NCBI GenBank assembly: GCA_028112705.1
Contig: JAOGYN010000006.1
Span: 1-64,000, forward strand
Direction of reading: 5' to 3'
Length of the DNA stretch: 64,000 nucleotides
Source: GCA-002712045 sp028112705
Lineage (GTDB): Bacteria > Pseudomonadota > Alphaproteobacteria > Rhodobacterales > Rhodobacteraceae
Positions 1 to 9,202 of the stretch are shown here, one piece after another. Position numbers and translations under genes: made by a program. A model generated the notes under the pieces. It ran no database searches. It saw only the letters and a list, made by a program, of their open reading frames with translations, and had not been told where the DNA came from. Numbering within the stretch: the first letter of the stretch is position 1; every line of letters begins with the position of its first letter.

Positions 1-687
1 TTAGGTATTAATTTAAAAGTGATGAAATCTGTTGGAGAAGGAATAGCTAAATTTGCACCAAATGCTTTTGTTATCTGCATTACTAATCCTCTTGATGCAA
101 TGGTTTGGGCACTACAGAAATTTTCAAAATTACCAACTAACAAAGTGGTTGGCATGGCTGGTATACTTGATAGTGCAAGGTTCAGACACTTTCTTTCCGA
201 AGAATTTAATGTATCAATGCGTGATGTTTCAGCGTTTGTTTTAGGTGGGCATGGAGATACCATGGTTCCACTTACTCGGTACTCAACCGTCGCTGGAATC
301 CCGTTACCAGATTTGGTTGAAATGGGCTGGACGACGAATGAAAAATTGGAATCAATAATACAAAGGACTCGAGACGGTGGGGCTGAAATTGTAGGTTTAT
401 TGAAAACTGGTTCAGCTTTTTATGCACCAGCCACAGCTGCAATTGAAATGGCAGAAGCTTACTTGAAAGATCAAAAGAGAGTCCTTCCTTGCGCAGCATA
501 CGTAGAAAACGCCTATGGATTAGATGGGACTTATGTTGGAGTTCCAACCATAATAGGGTCAAGTGGTATTGAAAAAATAATTAATATCAAATTGGACAAA
601 GAGGAAAAAGCAATGTTTGATAAGTCTGTCGAAGCAGTCAATGGATTAATTGAAGCATGCAAAAATATTGATAATTCATTAAAATAA
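1..687 (+). CDS. mdh: Malate dehydrogenase, 3' part (5' end outside window)
   Basis: NAD-dependent malate dehydrogenase of the LDH-like class, which interconverts malate and oxaloacetate in the TCA cycle. The frame is open from base 1, so the N-terminal NAD-binding Rossmann part lies upstream of the window. Visible are the conserved segments ITNPLDAMVW, the substrate-binding region around GMAGILDSARFR, and the catalytic-His segment VLGGHGDTMVPL. About 228 residues are present out of the usual 320 or so. The GTG/ATG pair at 19-24 is internal and not a start. It is followed by the sucCDAB-lpd operon, the usual alphaproteobacterial order. About 150 nt with two palindromes separate it from sucC, so sucC probably has its own promoter. 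Confidence 0.95.
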   Translation, partial: LGINLKVMKSVGEGIAKFAPNAFVICITNPLDAMVWALQKFSKLPTNKVVGMAGILDSARFRHFLSEEFNVSMRDVSAFVLGGHGDTMVPLTRYSTVAGIPLPDLVEMGWTTNEKLESIIQRTRDGGAEIVGLLKTGSAFYAPATAAIEMAEAYLKDQKRVLPCAAYVENAYGLDGTYVGVPTIIGSSGIEKIINIKLDKEEKAMFDKSVEAVNGLIEACKNIDNSLK

Positions 688-703
688 ATAGTAAAATTAA
701 CTT

Positions 704-735
704 TTGTGATCACAATAAAATATTTGTGATCACAA
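704..735. promoter_or_regulatory. Paired palindromic operators upstream of sucC (candidate GntR sites)
   Basis: Two near-identical perfect palindromes: TTGTGATCACAA at 704-715 and TTTGTGATCACAAA at 723-736. Their centres are 20 bp apart, about two helical turns. The same core occurs twice in front of the GntR/FCD gene that starts at 9847 (9858-9867 and 9904-9917). GntR regulators of the FadR/VanR type bind short palindromes with GT...AC cores, so these are probably that regulator's operators. A possible -10, TATATT at 751-756, would put the second operator over the -35 region. Binding is inferred. Confidence 0.65.
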
Positions 736-804
736 ATTCAATTAATTTGATATATTAAGTCCGTTATTTAAAATTTTATATTTATTAAGTTGGATTTGTA
801 TGCG

Positions 805-831
805 ACCTATCCATAAGTAAAATAGATAGGT
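805..831 (+). promoter_or_regulatory. Hairpin in the sucC leader covering the ribosome-binding region
   Basis: The inverted repeat ACCTATC (805-811) / GATAGGT (825-831) gives a 7-bp stem with a 13-nt loop that ends five bases before the sucC ATG at 837. The only Shine-Dalgarno-like bases (TAGG, 828-830) are inside the 3' arm. In the RNA, folding could therefore limit initiation on sucC. I do not recognise a known riboswitch class; the stem is short and could be chance. Confidence 0.35.
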
Positions 832-836
832 TAGCA

Positions 837-2037
837 ATGAATATCCACGAATATCAGGCGAAAGCCTTACTTTTAAAATACAACATATCAACCTCTATCG
901 GATGCTTAGTTCTTACTCCAGAAGATGCGGAGGTAAAAGCAAATGAGCTCGACGGACCTTTGTGGGTAGTTAAAGCACAAATTCATGCGGGTGGACGTGG
1001 CAAAGGTAAATTTAAAGACGCCTCTGCTGGGGAAAAGGGCGGTGTAAGGATAACAACTTCTGCTCAAGAAGCTGCAAATGAAGCAAAAAATGCTGGGCAA
1101 CACTCTTGTAACTCACCAAACTGGCCCATCAGGAAAGCAAGTTAATCGAATTTATATCGAAGATGGTTCAGAAATCGAAAGAGAACTTTATCTTGCTCTT
1201 TTAGTTGATCGAAACTCTAGCAGAATAACATTTGTGTGTTCAACAAAAGGTGGAATGGATATTGAAAAGGTGGCAGCAAAAAATCCAAAAGATATTATTA
1301 ATTTTTCTGTTGACCCAGCTTCGGGCATGTCACCATTTCACGGAAGGCAGATTGCATTCACTCTTGGCTTAAGAGGAAAACAAGTTAATCAATGCGTAGA
1401 GTTAGTAAGTAACTTATATCAATTATTTATTGATAAAGACGTAGAAATGCTGGAAATAAATCCACTTATTGTTACTAAACAGGGTGTGCTCAAATGCTTA
1501 GATGCAAAGATAGGCTTTGATGATAACGCCATATTCAGAAACAAAGATATTGCAAAATTGAGAGACGAAACTGAAGAAGATGCAAAAGAATTAGCCGCTT
1601 CTAAATTTGATCTTAATTATATTGCTCTTGATGGAGAAATAGGATGCATGGTTAATGGAGCAGGGCTAGCTATGGCAACTATGGACATAGTAAAACTATA
1701 TGGTGCTGAGCCTGCAAATTTTCTTGATGTAGGTGGTGGTGCAACAAAAGAAAAAGTCACAGAAGCATTTAAAATCATAACTTCAGATAAAAATGTGAAA
1801 GGTATTTTAGTAAATATATTTGGTGGCATAATGAGATGTGACGTTATTGCAGAGGGTGTAGTTGCAGCAGTTAAAGAAGTAGGGCTTAAAGTTCCACTCG
1901 TAGTTCGCCTCGAGGGAACTAATGTTGATCAAGGAAATGAAATCATCAGCACTTCTGGATTAGATGTGATTGTAGCGGGCGATTTAGGCGATGCTGCAGA
2001 AAAAATTGTACAAGCCGTAAAAAAACAAAATAATTAG
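837..2037 (+). CDS. sucC: Succinyl-CoA synthetase beta subunit, with an apparent 1-nt frameshift
   Basis: ADP-forming succinate-CoA ligase beta subunit, with an ATP-grasp N-terminal half and a CoA-ligase C-terminal half. It pairs with SucD to convert succinyl-CoA to succinate. The gene reads in two frames. The first, 837-1145, begins MNIHEYQAKALL and carries the ATP-grasp start (VVKAQIHAGGRGKGKF). The second, from about 1088 to 2037, carries NTLVTHQTGP, the acidic ligand segment LEINPLIV and the C-terminal GGIMRCDVIAEG. The break falls in six A at 1085-1090; removing one A gives a single frame of 399 aa, the family's normal length. The alternative ATG at 1078 is an artefact of the shift. An assembly or sequencing indel is more likely than a dead gene in an intact operon. 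Confidence 0.9.
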
Positions 2038-2047
2038 GAAAACCCGA

Positions 2048-2929
2048 ATGTCCATCTTAATAGACCAACATACAAAAGTAATTTGCCAAGGTTTCACTGG
2101 CTCACAAGGTACATTCCATTCAGCGCAGGCAATTGATTATGGAACACAAATGGTAGGAGGTGTTACTCCTGGCAAAGGTGGGCAAGTGCACTTAGGGCTT
2201 CCAGTATTCAACTCAGTTCACGAAGCAAAAGCATTAACGCAAGCAAATGCAACTTCCATTTATGTCCCACCGCAGTATGCGGCTGACAGTATTTTAGAAG
2301 CTATTGATGCGGAAATAGAATTAATTGTATGCATAACAGAGGGTATTCCAGTACTGGACATGGTAAAAGTCAAAAGAGCGTTGATAAATAGTAAATCAAT
2401 ACTTATTGGCCCAAATTGCCCAGGAATCATAACTCCAGATGCATGTAAAATAGGAATTATGCCTGCCCATATTCATAAAAGAGGCTCTGTTGGTGTGGTA
2501 TCAAGATCAGGGACGTTGACATACGAAGCGGTTGGGCAAACAACAGCAACTGGATTAGGTCAATCCACATGTGTTGGAATTGGTGGAGATCCAGTCAAAG
2601 GGACAGAACACATAGACGTCTTAGAATGGTTCCTTGACGACGACGAAACACAATCAATTATAATGATTGGTGAAATTGGTGGATCAGCTGAAGAAGAAGC
2701 CGCACAATTTTTAAAAGATGAAGCACGCAAAGGTAGATCAAAGCCTACTGCAGGATTCATTGCAGGAAGAACTGCACCACCAGGCAGAAGGATGGGACAT
2801 GCTGGAGCGATCGTTGCTGGAGGAAAAGGCGGAGCAGAAGATAAAATTGAAGCGATGAAATCAGCTGGAATAATAGTGGCAGAAAGCCCCGCTGATTTGG
2901 GAATTTCAGTATTGAAAGCAATTGGATAA
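2048..2929 (+). CDS. sucD: Succinyl-CoA synthetase alpha subunit
   Basis: Alpha subunit of succinate-CoA ligase; it binds CoA and carries the phosphohistidine intermediate. At 293 aa it has the normal length. The N-terminal CoA-binding fold contains GFTGSQGTFHSAQAI and the Gly-rich segment GGVTPGKGG. The ligase domain contains IGPNCPGIITP and the active-site His in MGHAGAIVAGGKGG near residue 250. It starts 10 nt after sucC with its ATG close behind the SD-like GGAAAA, so it is translated from the same transcript. Its intact state argues that the sucC frameshift is not real decay of the operon. Confidence 0.97.
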   Translation: MSILIDQHTKVICQGFTGSQGTFHSAQAIDYGTQMVGGVTPGKGGQVHLGLPVFNSVHEAKALTQANATSIYVPPQYAADSILEAIDAEIELIVCITEGIPVLDMVKVKRALINSKSILIGPNCPGIITPDACKIGIMPAHIHKRGSVGVVSRSGTLTYEAVGQTTATGLGQSTCVGIGGDPVKGTEHIDVLEWFLDDDETQSIIMIGEIGGSAEEEAAQFLKDEARKGRSKPTAGFIAGRTAPPGRRMGHAGAIVAGGKGGAEDKIEAMKSAGIIVAESPADLGISVLKAIG

Positions 2930-2999
2930 ATGAACAAACTTTTTAAATTAAAAATAAAGCAAAAAATTTAACTAATTTCAATTTTGATGAGGTAATCAA

Positions 3000-5930
3000 T
3001 TGTCAGATATCAATGAAAATTCATCTTTAAGCTCTGAAAGCTTTCTGCAAGGCAACTCAACGGAATATCTGGAAAATTTACAGACCAATTTTTCAAAAAA
3101 TACTCAAGATTTAGATCCACAATGGCAAAAATTTTTTAACACTATTGGGGACGTAAACTTAGAAGGACAAGCTGGCCCTTCATGGACTAGACCGGACTGG
3201 CCATTAGTAAACTACGAAGAATTTGAAACTAACATAGATTTAGAACAAAACCACATCGACAAAATAAAATCTAAAGCAATAAAAAACAATGTGGATGTTG
3301 ATGAAAATGGATTGAAGCAAGCAGTTTTGGATTCTGTAAGAGCACTTATGCTAATTAGAGCATATAGAATTAGAGGCCATCTTACCGCAGACTTAGATCC
3401 TTTGAATATTTTGAAAAATGACACTCATCCTGAACTACAACCAGCAAACTATGGGTTTCACGAAAGTGATATGGATCGTCTTATTTATATTGATAATGTC
3501 TTAGGTTTAGAATTAGCGACGATGAGAGAAATTGTTGATATCGTAAAACGGACATACTGTGGAACGTTTGCACTTCAATATATGCATATATCTAATCCTA
3601 GTGAAAGCCAGTGGTTAAAAGAAAGAATTGAAGGTTATGGAAAAGAAATAAACTTCACCAAAAGAGGTCGAAAAGCAATTTTAAACAAGCTTGTAGAGGC
3701 AGAAGGTTTTGAAAAGTTTTTACACGTAAAGTATATGGGTACAAAACGGTTTGGTTTGGATGGTGGTGAATCTTTAATCCCAGCAATGGAACAAATTATA
3801 AAACGGGGCGGAGCTTTAGGTGTTAAAGACATAATCATTGGAATGCCTCACCGAGGTAGATTAAATGTTCTAGTTAACGTTTTGGCAAAACCACTCAGGG
3901 CCATTTTTAATGAATTTCAGGGTGGTAGTTTTAAACCTAAAGAAGTCGACGGGTCAGGAGACGTTAAATATCATTTAGGCGCAAGCTCTGATCGTGAGTT
4001 TGATGGGAACAAAGTTCATTTATCTTTGACAGCCAATCCAAGCCATTTAGAAGCTGTTAATCCGGTCGTGCTCGGTAAAGCGCGGGCAAAACAAGAGCAA
4101 TATGATGATGATACCCGTCGTAGTGTTATGCCCATTTTACTTCATGGCGATGCTGCATTTGCTGGCCAGGGCGTTGTTGCAGAATGCTTTGGCCTTTCAG
4201 GTTTAACTGGACATCGCACTGGTGGAACAATGCATATTGTTATAAATAATCAAATTGGATTTACCACAGCACCCCATTTTAGCCGTTCTTCACCCTATCC
4301 TACAGACATTGCTTTAATGGTCGAAGCACCAATTTTTCATGTTAATGGTGATGATCCAGAAGCTGTTGTACATGCAGCAAGAGTAGCGACAGAATTTCGC
4401 CAAAAATTTGCAAAAGATGTTGTATTAGATATTTTTTGTTACCGCCGTTTTGGACATAATGAAGGTGATGAGCCCATGTTTACACAACCATTCATGTATA
4501 AAACTATAAAAAAACATAAAACAACATTGCAATTATATAGCGAAAGACTGATTGCGGATGGGTTAATGCCAAAAAGCGAAATAGAAAATTGCAAAGATAA
4601 TTTTCAGGAAATTTTAAATAATGAGTTTGATGCAGGGAAAGATTACAAACCAAATAAAGCTGATTGGTTAGATGGTCGATGGTCGCACCTTAATCAAAAT
4701 AAGGAAAATTATCAAAGAGGAAGCACTTCAATTTCTTCGAAGTCCTTTGATCAAATAAGCAAAGCTCTAACAAAAAAACCTAAAAACTTTCAATTACATA
4801 AAACAGTTGAGCGACAATTAATTGGAAAAGCAGAAATTTTGAAAGCTGGTGAGGCGTTAGATTGGGCAACCGGTGAGGCACTAGCTTTTGGCTCACTATT
4901 GCTTGAAGGCTTTCCTGTAAGATTGTCTGGCCAAGATAGCGCACGGGGAACCTTTAGCCAAAGACACTCAGTTTTAATTGATCAAGAAACAGAAGAAAGA
5001 CGATATCCATTAAATCATATTGATAAAAATCAAAAGTACTACGAAGTCATTGATAGTATGCTATCAGAATATGCTGTTTTAGGGTTTGAGTACGGATATT
5101 CTTTATCAGAGCCAAATGCACTAGTGGTTTGGGAAGCTCAATTTGGAGACTTTGCAAATGGTGCTCAAATCATGTTTGATCAATTCATCTGTTCAGGCGA
5201 ACGTAAATGGCTTAGAATGTCTGGTTTAGTGATGTTGTTACCTCATGGATTTGAAGGGCAAGGACCTGAACATTCATCGGCTAGACTAGAAAGGTTTTTA
5301 CAAAATTCAGCAGAAGAAAATTGGATTATCGCTAACTGCACTACTCCAGCAAATTATTTTCATATATTGCGCCGACAACTACACCGAACATACCGTAAGC
5401 CTCTAGTTCTAATGACCCCAAAGTCTCTTTTAAGAAACAAATTTGCTGTTTCGTCAAAAAAAGAGTTTGTTGAAGGATCTAGTTTTCACAGGGTTTTATG
5501 GGATGATGCTCAAAAAGGAATTTCTAAAACAAAACTCAAGGAAGACATTAAAATCAAACGAATTATCGCTTGTTCTGGCAAAGTTTACTATGACCTTTTA
5601 CAGGAAAGAGATACACACAATTTAACAGATACTTATCTATTAAGGGTAGAGCAATTGTACCCTGTTCCAGCGCTAGCGCTCACTAAAGAACTTGGTAGGT
5701 TTAAAAATGCAGATCTAATTTGGTGTCAAGAAGAACCCAAAAACCAAGGTGCTTGGAGTTTTATTGAACCTAATCTAGAGCAAATTTTGGGTAGGTTGAA
5801 AGTTAAAGCTAAAAGAGCAAATTTTGTTGGTAGACCTCCATCAGCATCTCCAGCTACTGGCCTTGCGAGCCAACACAAGGAACAACAAGAAAAGCTTGTA
5901 TTTGAAGCTCTTAATTTGGAAGGAAATTAA
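3000..5930 (+). CDS. sucA: 2-oxoglutarate dehydrogenase E1 component
   Basis: Thiamine-diphosphate-dependent E1 of the 2-oxoglutarate dehydrogenase complex; it decarboxylates 2-oxoglutarate and passes the succinyl group to SucB lipoyl. Its 976 aa is typical. The short N-terminal E2-binding segment (SFLQGNSTEYLENL) is followed by a helical linker, the ThDP domain with MPHRGRLNVL near residue 282 and HGDAAFAGQG near 381, then the transketolase-like C-terminal domain. The start is TTG at 3000, supported by GATGAGG 7-8 nt upstream and by the family N-terminus. It lies 70 nt after sucD and 3 nt before sucB. Confidence 0.97.
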   Translation: MSDINENSSLSSESFLQGNSTEYLENLQTNFSKNTQDLDPQWQKFFNTIGDVNLEGQAGPSWTRPDWPLVNYEEFETNIDLEQNHIDKIKSKAIKNNVDVDENGLKQAVLDSVRALMLIRAYRIRGHLTADLDPLNILKNDTHPELQPANYGFHESDMDRLIYIDNVLGLELATMREIVDIVKRTYCGTFALQYMHISNPSESQWLKERIEGYGKEINFTKRGRKAILNKLVEAEGFEKFLHVKYMGTKRFGLDGGESLIPAMEQIIKRGGALGVKDIIIGMPHRGRLNVLVNVLAKPLRAIFNEFQGGSFKPKEVDGSGDVKYHLGASSDREFDGNKVHLSLTANPSHLEAVNPVVLGKARAKQEQYDDDTRRSVMPILLHGDAAFAGQGVVAECFGLSGLTGHRTGGTMHIVINNQIGFTTAPHFSRSSPYPTDIALMVEAPIFHVNGDDPEAVVHAARVATEFRQKFAKDVVLDIFCYRRFGHNEGDEPMFTQPFMYKTIKKHKTTLQLYSERLIADGLMPKSEIENCKDNFQEILNNEFDAGKDYKPNKADWLDGRWSHLNQNKENYQRGSTSISSKSFDQISKALTKKPKNFQLHKTVERQLIGKAEILKAGEALDWATGEALAFGSLLLEGFPVRLSGQDSARGTFSQRHSVLIDQETEERRYPLNHIDKNQKYYEVIDSMLSEYAVLGFEYGYSLSEPNALVVWEAQFGDFANGAQIMFDQFICSGERKWLRMSGLVMLLPHGFEGQGPEHSSARLERFLQNSAEENWIIANCTTPANYFHILRRQLHRTYRKPLVLMTPKSLLRNKFAVSSKKEFVEGSSFHRVLWDDAQKGISKTKLKEDIKIKRIIACSGKVYYDLLQERDTHNLTDTYLLRVEQLYPVPALALTKELGRFKNADLIWCQEEPKNQGAWSFIEPNLEQILGRLKVKAKRANFVGRPPSASPATGLASQHKEQQEKLVFEALNLEGN

Positions 5931-5933
5931 CGA

Positions 5934-7112
5934 ATGACAATTGAAGTTCGCGTACCAACCTTAGGTGAAAGTGTTACTGAAGCAACCGTTGCTACTTGGT
6001 TCAAAAAACCTGGCGATTCAGTATCTATAGATGAAATGCTCTGTGAATTAGAAACTGACAAAGTTACAGTAGAAGTCCCCTCACCTGTTACAGGAAGATT
6101 ACAGGAAATTATTGTAAAGGAAGGTCAAACAGTAAGTGTTGATGCCCTCTTAGCTACATTATCAAAAGAAGAAAATCCAAAACCGCAAATTGATAAAGAT
6201 AAAATCGACCAGGAACCTTCAAAAGAAAAGTTAAAATTAACTGATAAAGATATTGAAAATGCTCCATCAGCAAAGAAATTAATGCAAGAGAAAAATCTTG
6301 ATCCTGACAAAATAATTGGAACTGGTAGAGACGGTAGAATAATGAAGGAAGACGTTCAAAACTTACCATTATTATCAGATTCTAACAATAATATCGAAAC
6401 TAAAAAGAACGATGAACATCAAGAACGGGTAAAGATGAGCCGTCTTCGTCAAACAATATCAAGCAGGCTAAAGGAAGCACAAAATACCGCAGCAATTTTG
6501 ACTACTTACAATGAAGTGGATATGTCAGAAATTAAAAAGATACGAAGTGATTATAAAGAATTATTTATTCAAAAACACGGAGTCAATCTTGGGTTTATGT
6601 CCTTTTTTGTGAAAGCTTGTAGTCATGCATTATTAGAAATTCCCGAGGTGAACGCTGAAATTGATAATGATGAGATTATTTATAAAAAATACGTGCACAT
6701 GGGAGTGGCTGTTGGAACGCCAAATGGCTTAGTAGTTCCGGTGATTAAGCATACACATAAATTAAGTTTTGCAGAAATCGAAAAGGAAATTGGAAGATTG
6801 GGCCGAAAAGGTCGTGAAGGAAAGTTAACAATAGACGAAATGCAAGGAGGAACTTTCACCATATCAAACGGTGGGATTTATGGATCTTTGATGTCTTCTC
6901 CAATTTTAAATCCACCCCAATCTGGAATATTAGGGATGCATAAAATTCAAGACCGGCCTATTGTTATGGAAGGTCAAATTGTTATTCGTCCAATGATGTA
7001 CTTAGCCCTCTCTTATGACCACAGATTAATTGACGGTAAGGCAGCTGTAACTTTCTTGATCAGAGTAAAAGAAGCTCTTGAGGATCCCCGTAGATTATTA
7101 ATGGATCTATAA
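5934..7112 (+). CDS. sucB: Dihydrolipoyllysine succinyltransferase (OGDH E2)
   Basis: Core E2 of the 2-oxoglutarate dehydrogenase complex; it transfers succinyl from its lipoyl arm to CoA. At 392 aa it has one lipoyl domain (Lys43 in ELETDKVTVEVPSP), a charged Lys/Glu/Asp-rich linker, a peripheral subunit-binding domain (SAKKLMQEKNLDPDKIIGTG, about residues 105-130), and the catalytic domain ending with the acetyltransferase motif SYDHRLIDGK. It starts three bases after sucA, and its stop overlaps the next ATG (TAATG), indicating co-translation. Confidence 0.97.
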   Translation: MTIEVRVPTLGESVTEATVATWFKKPGDSVSIDEMLCELETDKVTVEVPSPVTGRLQEIIVKEGQTVSVDALLATLSKEENPKPQIDKDKIDQEPSKEKLKLTDKDIENAPSAKKLMQEKNLDPDKIIGTGRDGRIMKEDVQNLPLLSDSNNNIETKKNDEHQERVKMSRLRQTISSRLKEAQNTAAILTTYNEVDMSEIKKIRSDYKELFIQKHGVNLGFMSFFVKACSHALLEIPEVNAEIDNDEIIYKKYVHMGVAVGTPNGLVVPVIKHTHKLSFAEIEKEIGRLGRKGREGKLTIDEMQGGTFTISNGGIYGSLMSSPILNPPQSGILGMHKIQDRPIVMEGQIVIRPMMYLALSYDHRLIDGKAAVTFLIRVKEALEDPRRLLMDL

Positions 7113-7792
7113 TGATTGAATTTGACCACATAGCAATTGGTGCCAGTAATTTAAATGATGGTGTAGATTGGGTTGAATCCCAATTGCAGGTTAAAATTCC
7201 TATGGGTGGGAAACATGACAAAATGGGAACCCATAATCACGTGTTATCTTCAGGCAATAATACATATTTAGAAGTGTTGGCAAAAGATCCATCTGCTCCA
7301 CCTAGCGGTAGACCCAAATGGTTTGGTTTAGACGATCCAAAAGTAGAACTTTCTCTTTATAAAGCTCCTAGAATAATTGGGTGGGTTTGTAGAACAAAAA
7401 ATATTAAACGAACCTTGGCACTATTAGAAGATTTGGGCGTAGAGACAGATCTTGGCAAACCAACTGAAATGAGCCGTGGGAGTTTGAAATGGAAATTTTC
7501 TCTCCGCAAAGATGGTTTAATTCCACTTTGGGGCTCTGCCCCTATCCTGATAGAATGGTCAGATTCAAAGCACGTCTCCAATTACATGGCAGATGAAGGC
7601 TTACGCTTTAAAAAACTTCATATTGAAACTCCTCATAAAAATACTCTTCAAAACCTCTTATGGACCCTTAACTTTAATGATGATCGTTTCTCAATTAATA
7701 AGGCCCAAGATACTTGCATCACTGCAACGTATCAATTGAAAGATGGCAAGGAAGTGTCGATTAATCAGCGTGAAACAAGGAATTCAATATGA
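7112..7792 (+). CDS. VOC/glyoxalase-like domain protein inside the OGDH operon
   Basis: A 226-aa protein that begins MIEFDHIAIGASNLNDGVDWVE, typical of the glyoxalase-like (vicinal oxygen chelate) fold. A GxHDKMGTHNHVLSSG segment follows, resembling the Glyoxalase_3 type. The substrate is unknown. It is wedged between sucB (TAATG overlap) and lpd (ATGA overlap at 7789-7792), so it is translated with the complex. Possible roles are repair or detoxification of a 2-oxo-acid by-product, or none connected with the complex. Family assignment is good; function is open. Confidence 0.8.
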   Translation: MIEFDHIAIGASNLNDGVDWVESQLQVKIPMGGKHDKMGTHNHVLSSGNNTYLEVLAKDPSAPPSGRPKWFGLDDPKVELSLYKAPRIIGWVCRTKNIKRTLALLEDLGVETDLGKPTEMSRGSLKWKFSLRKDGLIPLWGSAPILIEWSDSKHVSNYMADEGLRFKKLHIETPHKNTLQNLLWTLNFNDDRFSINKAQDTCITATYQLKDGKEVSINQRETRNSI

Positions 7793-9177
7793 CTAATTTT
7801 GATGTGATTGTGATTGGTGGAGGCCCTGGTGGCTATGTTTGCGCAATTAGATGCTCGCAATTAGGTTTAAAGACAGCCTGTATTGATGCTAGCCCCGCAC
7901 TTGGTGGAACTTGTTTGAATGTTGGATGTATCCCTTCTAAAGCTTTATTACATGCTAGCCATCAACTACATGAATCAAAAAATAATTTTGCAAAAATGGG
8001 CATAATCTCTGAACCACCTGTTGTGGATTGGAAAGAAATGCAAAAATACAAAGACATGATTATAAAGCAAAATACGCAAGGTATTGAGTTTTTGTTTAAA
8101 AAAAATAAAGTTAACTATATTAATGGCCATGCACATTTTACAAATAAAAATGAAATCCAAGTCCATGATAAGACCTACACGAGCAATAATATTGTCATAG
8201 CGACTGGCTCAGAGGCTACTTCTTTACCAGGGCTAGACATAGATGAAGATTTAATTGTTAGTTCCACAGGTGCGTTAAGCTTAAATAAAATACCAGCAAA
8301 AATGGCCGTTATAGGTGGTGGAGTTATTGGATTAGAATTAGGTAGCGTATATAGCCGCCTTGGAACAGAAGTCACAGTGTTAGAGTATCAAAATTCAATT
8401 ACTCCTGAAATGGATAAAGATGTCTCAAAAAACCTACAGCGGATTTTAAAACAACAAGGTATAAAATTTAAAACAAATTGCGCCGTTAGTACAGTTGAAA
8501 AACTTAAAGGCAAGGTAAGGGTAAACTTTATAAATAACAAAACAGAAAGTAATGAGAAAATTGAGACAGAAATTGTTTTAGTGGCTACTGGGAGAAAAGC
8601 ATATTCTAATGGATTATGCTTTGAGGAAATTGGGGGGCTTGTAAATGAAAGAGGCGGTATAGAAACAGATATGAAAAACTTAACAAACTTGTCATCAATT
8701 TACGCTATTGGCGACGTCACTAATGGGCCAATGTTAGCGCATAAGGCGGAAGAAGAAGGAATTGCAGTAGCAGAAACAATTGCGGGGCAAAAAAGCCATA
8801 TTAATTTTAACCATATACCAAATGTCATTTACACAAATCCAGAAGTTGCTTCTGTCGGAATGACCGAAGAAATGTTGAAAAATAATAATAAAAGTTATAA
8901 AGTTGGAAAATTCAATTTTGCTGGTAATGCACGAGCCAAATTAGTTTTCTCATCCGCTGGATTTGTAAAATTATTAACTGATAGTAAGACTGATAGGATC
9001 TTAGGTTGTCACATAATAGGACCTAATGCAGGCGATATAATACATGAGGTCTGTGTAGCCATGGAGTTTGGTGCTTCAGCACAAGATTTGGCTATGACCT
9101 GTCACGCACACCCAACATTTTCTGAGGCTATTAAAGAAGCTGCACTTTCTTGTGGTGATGGCGCAATACATTCTTAA
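7789..9177 (+). CDS. lpd: Dihydrolipoyl dehydrogenase (E3)
   Basis: FAD/NAD flavoprotein that reoxidises dihydrolipoyl groups of the 2-oxoglutarate (and perhaps other) dehydrogenase complexes. At 462 aa it shows the FAD fold GGGPGGYVCAIRCSQLG, the redox disulfide GGTCLNVGCIPSK, the NAD-binding GGGVIGLELGSVYSRLG, the FAD segment AIGDVTNGPMLAHKAEEEG, and the dimer-interface catalytic His in CHAHPTFSEAI. Its start overlaps the VOC gene by 4 nt (ATGA). It is the last gene of the suc operon and converges on the GntR gene with 25 nt between them; no obvious terminator is seen. Confidence 0.97.
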   Translation: MTNFDVIVIGGGPGGYVCAIRCSQLGLKTACIDASPALGGTCLNVGCIPSKALLHASHQLHESKNNFAKMGIISEPPVVDWKEMQKYKDMIIKQNTQGIEFLFKKNKVNYINGHAHFTNKNEIQVHDKTYTSNNIVIATGSEATSLPGLDIDEDLIVSSTGALSLNKIPAKMAVIGGGVIGLELGSVYSRLGTEVTVLEYQNSITPEMDKDVSKNLQRILKQQGIKFKTNCAVSTVEKLKGKVRVNFINNKTESNEKIETEIVLVATGRKAYSNGLCFEEIGGLVNERGGIETDMKNLTNLSSIYAIGDVTNGPMLAHKAEEEGIAVAETIAGQKSHINFNHIPNVIYTNPEVASVGMTEEMLKNNNKSYKVGKFNFAGNARAKLVFSSAGFVKLLTDSKTDRILGCHIIGPNAGDIIHEVCVAMEFGASAQDLAMTCHAHPTFSEAIKEAALSCGDGAIHS

Positions 9178-9202
9178 ATAATTTCTTCAATATTTTTGTT
9201 AA

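Noticed and set aside
704..736. The two palindromes as a rho-independent terminator for mdh
   Set aside because: They are short, AT-rich, have no U tract, and recur before gntR, which fits operators better.
1085..1090. Programmed ribosomal frameshift in sucC
   Set aside because: The needed shift is +1, not the -1 expected at an A-rich slippery site, and no stimulatory structure or family precedent is apparent.
2560..2937. 125-aa frame on the minus strand inside sucD
   Set aside because: A shadow of the conserved sucD reading frame; composition is biased and no motif is seen.
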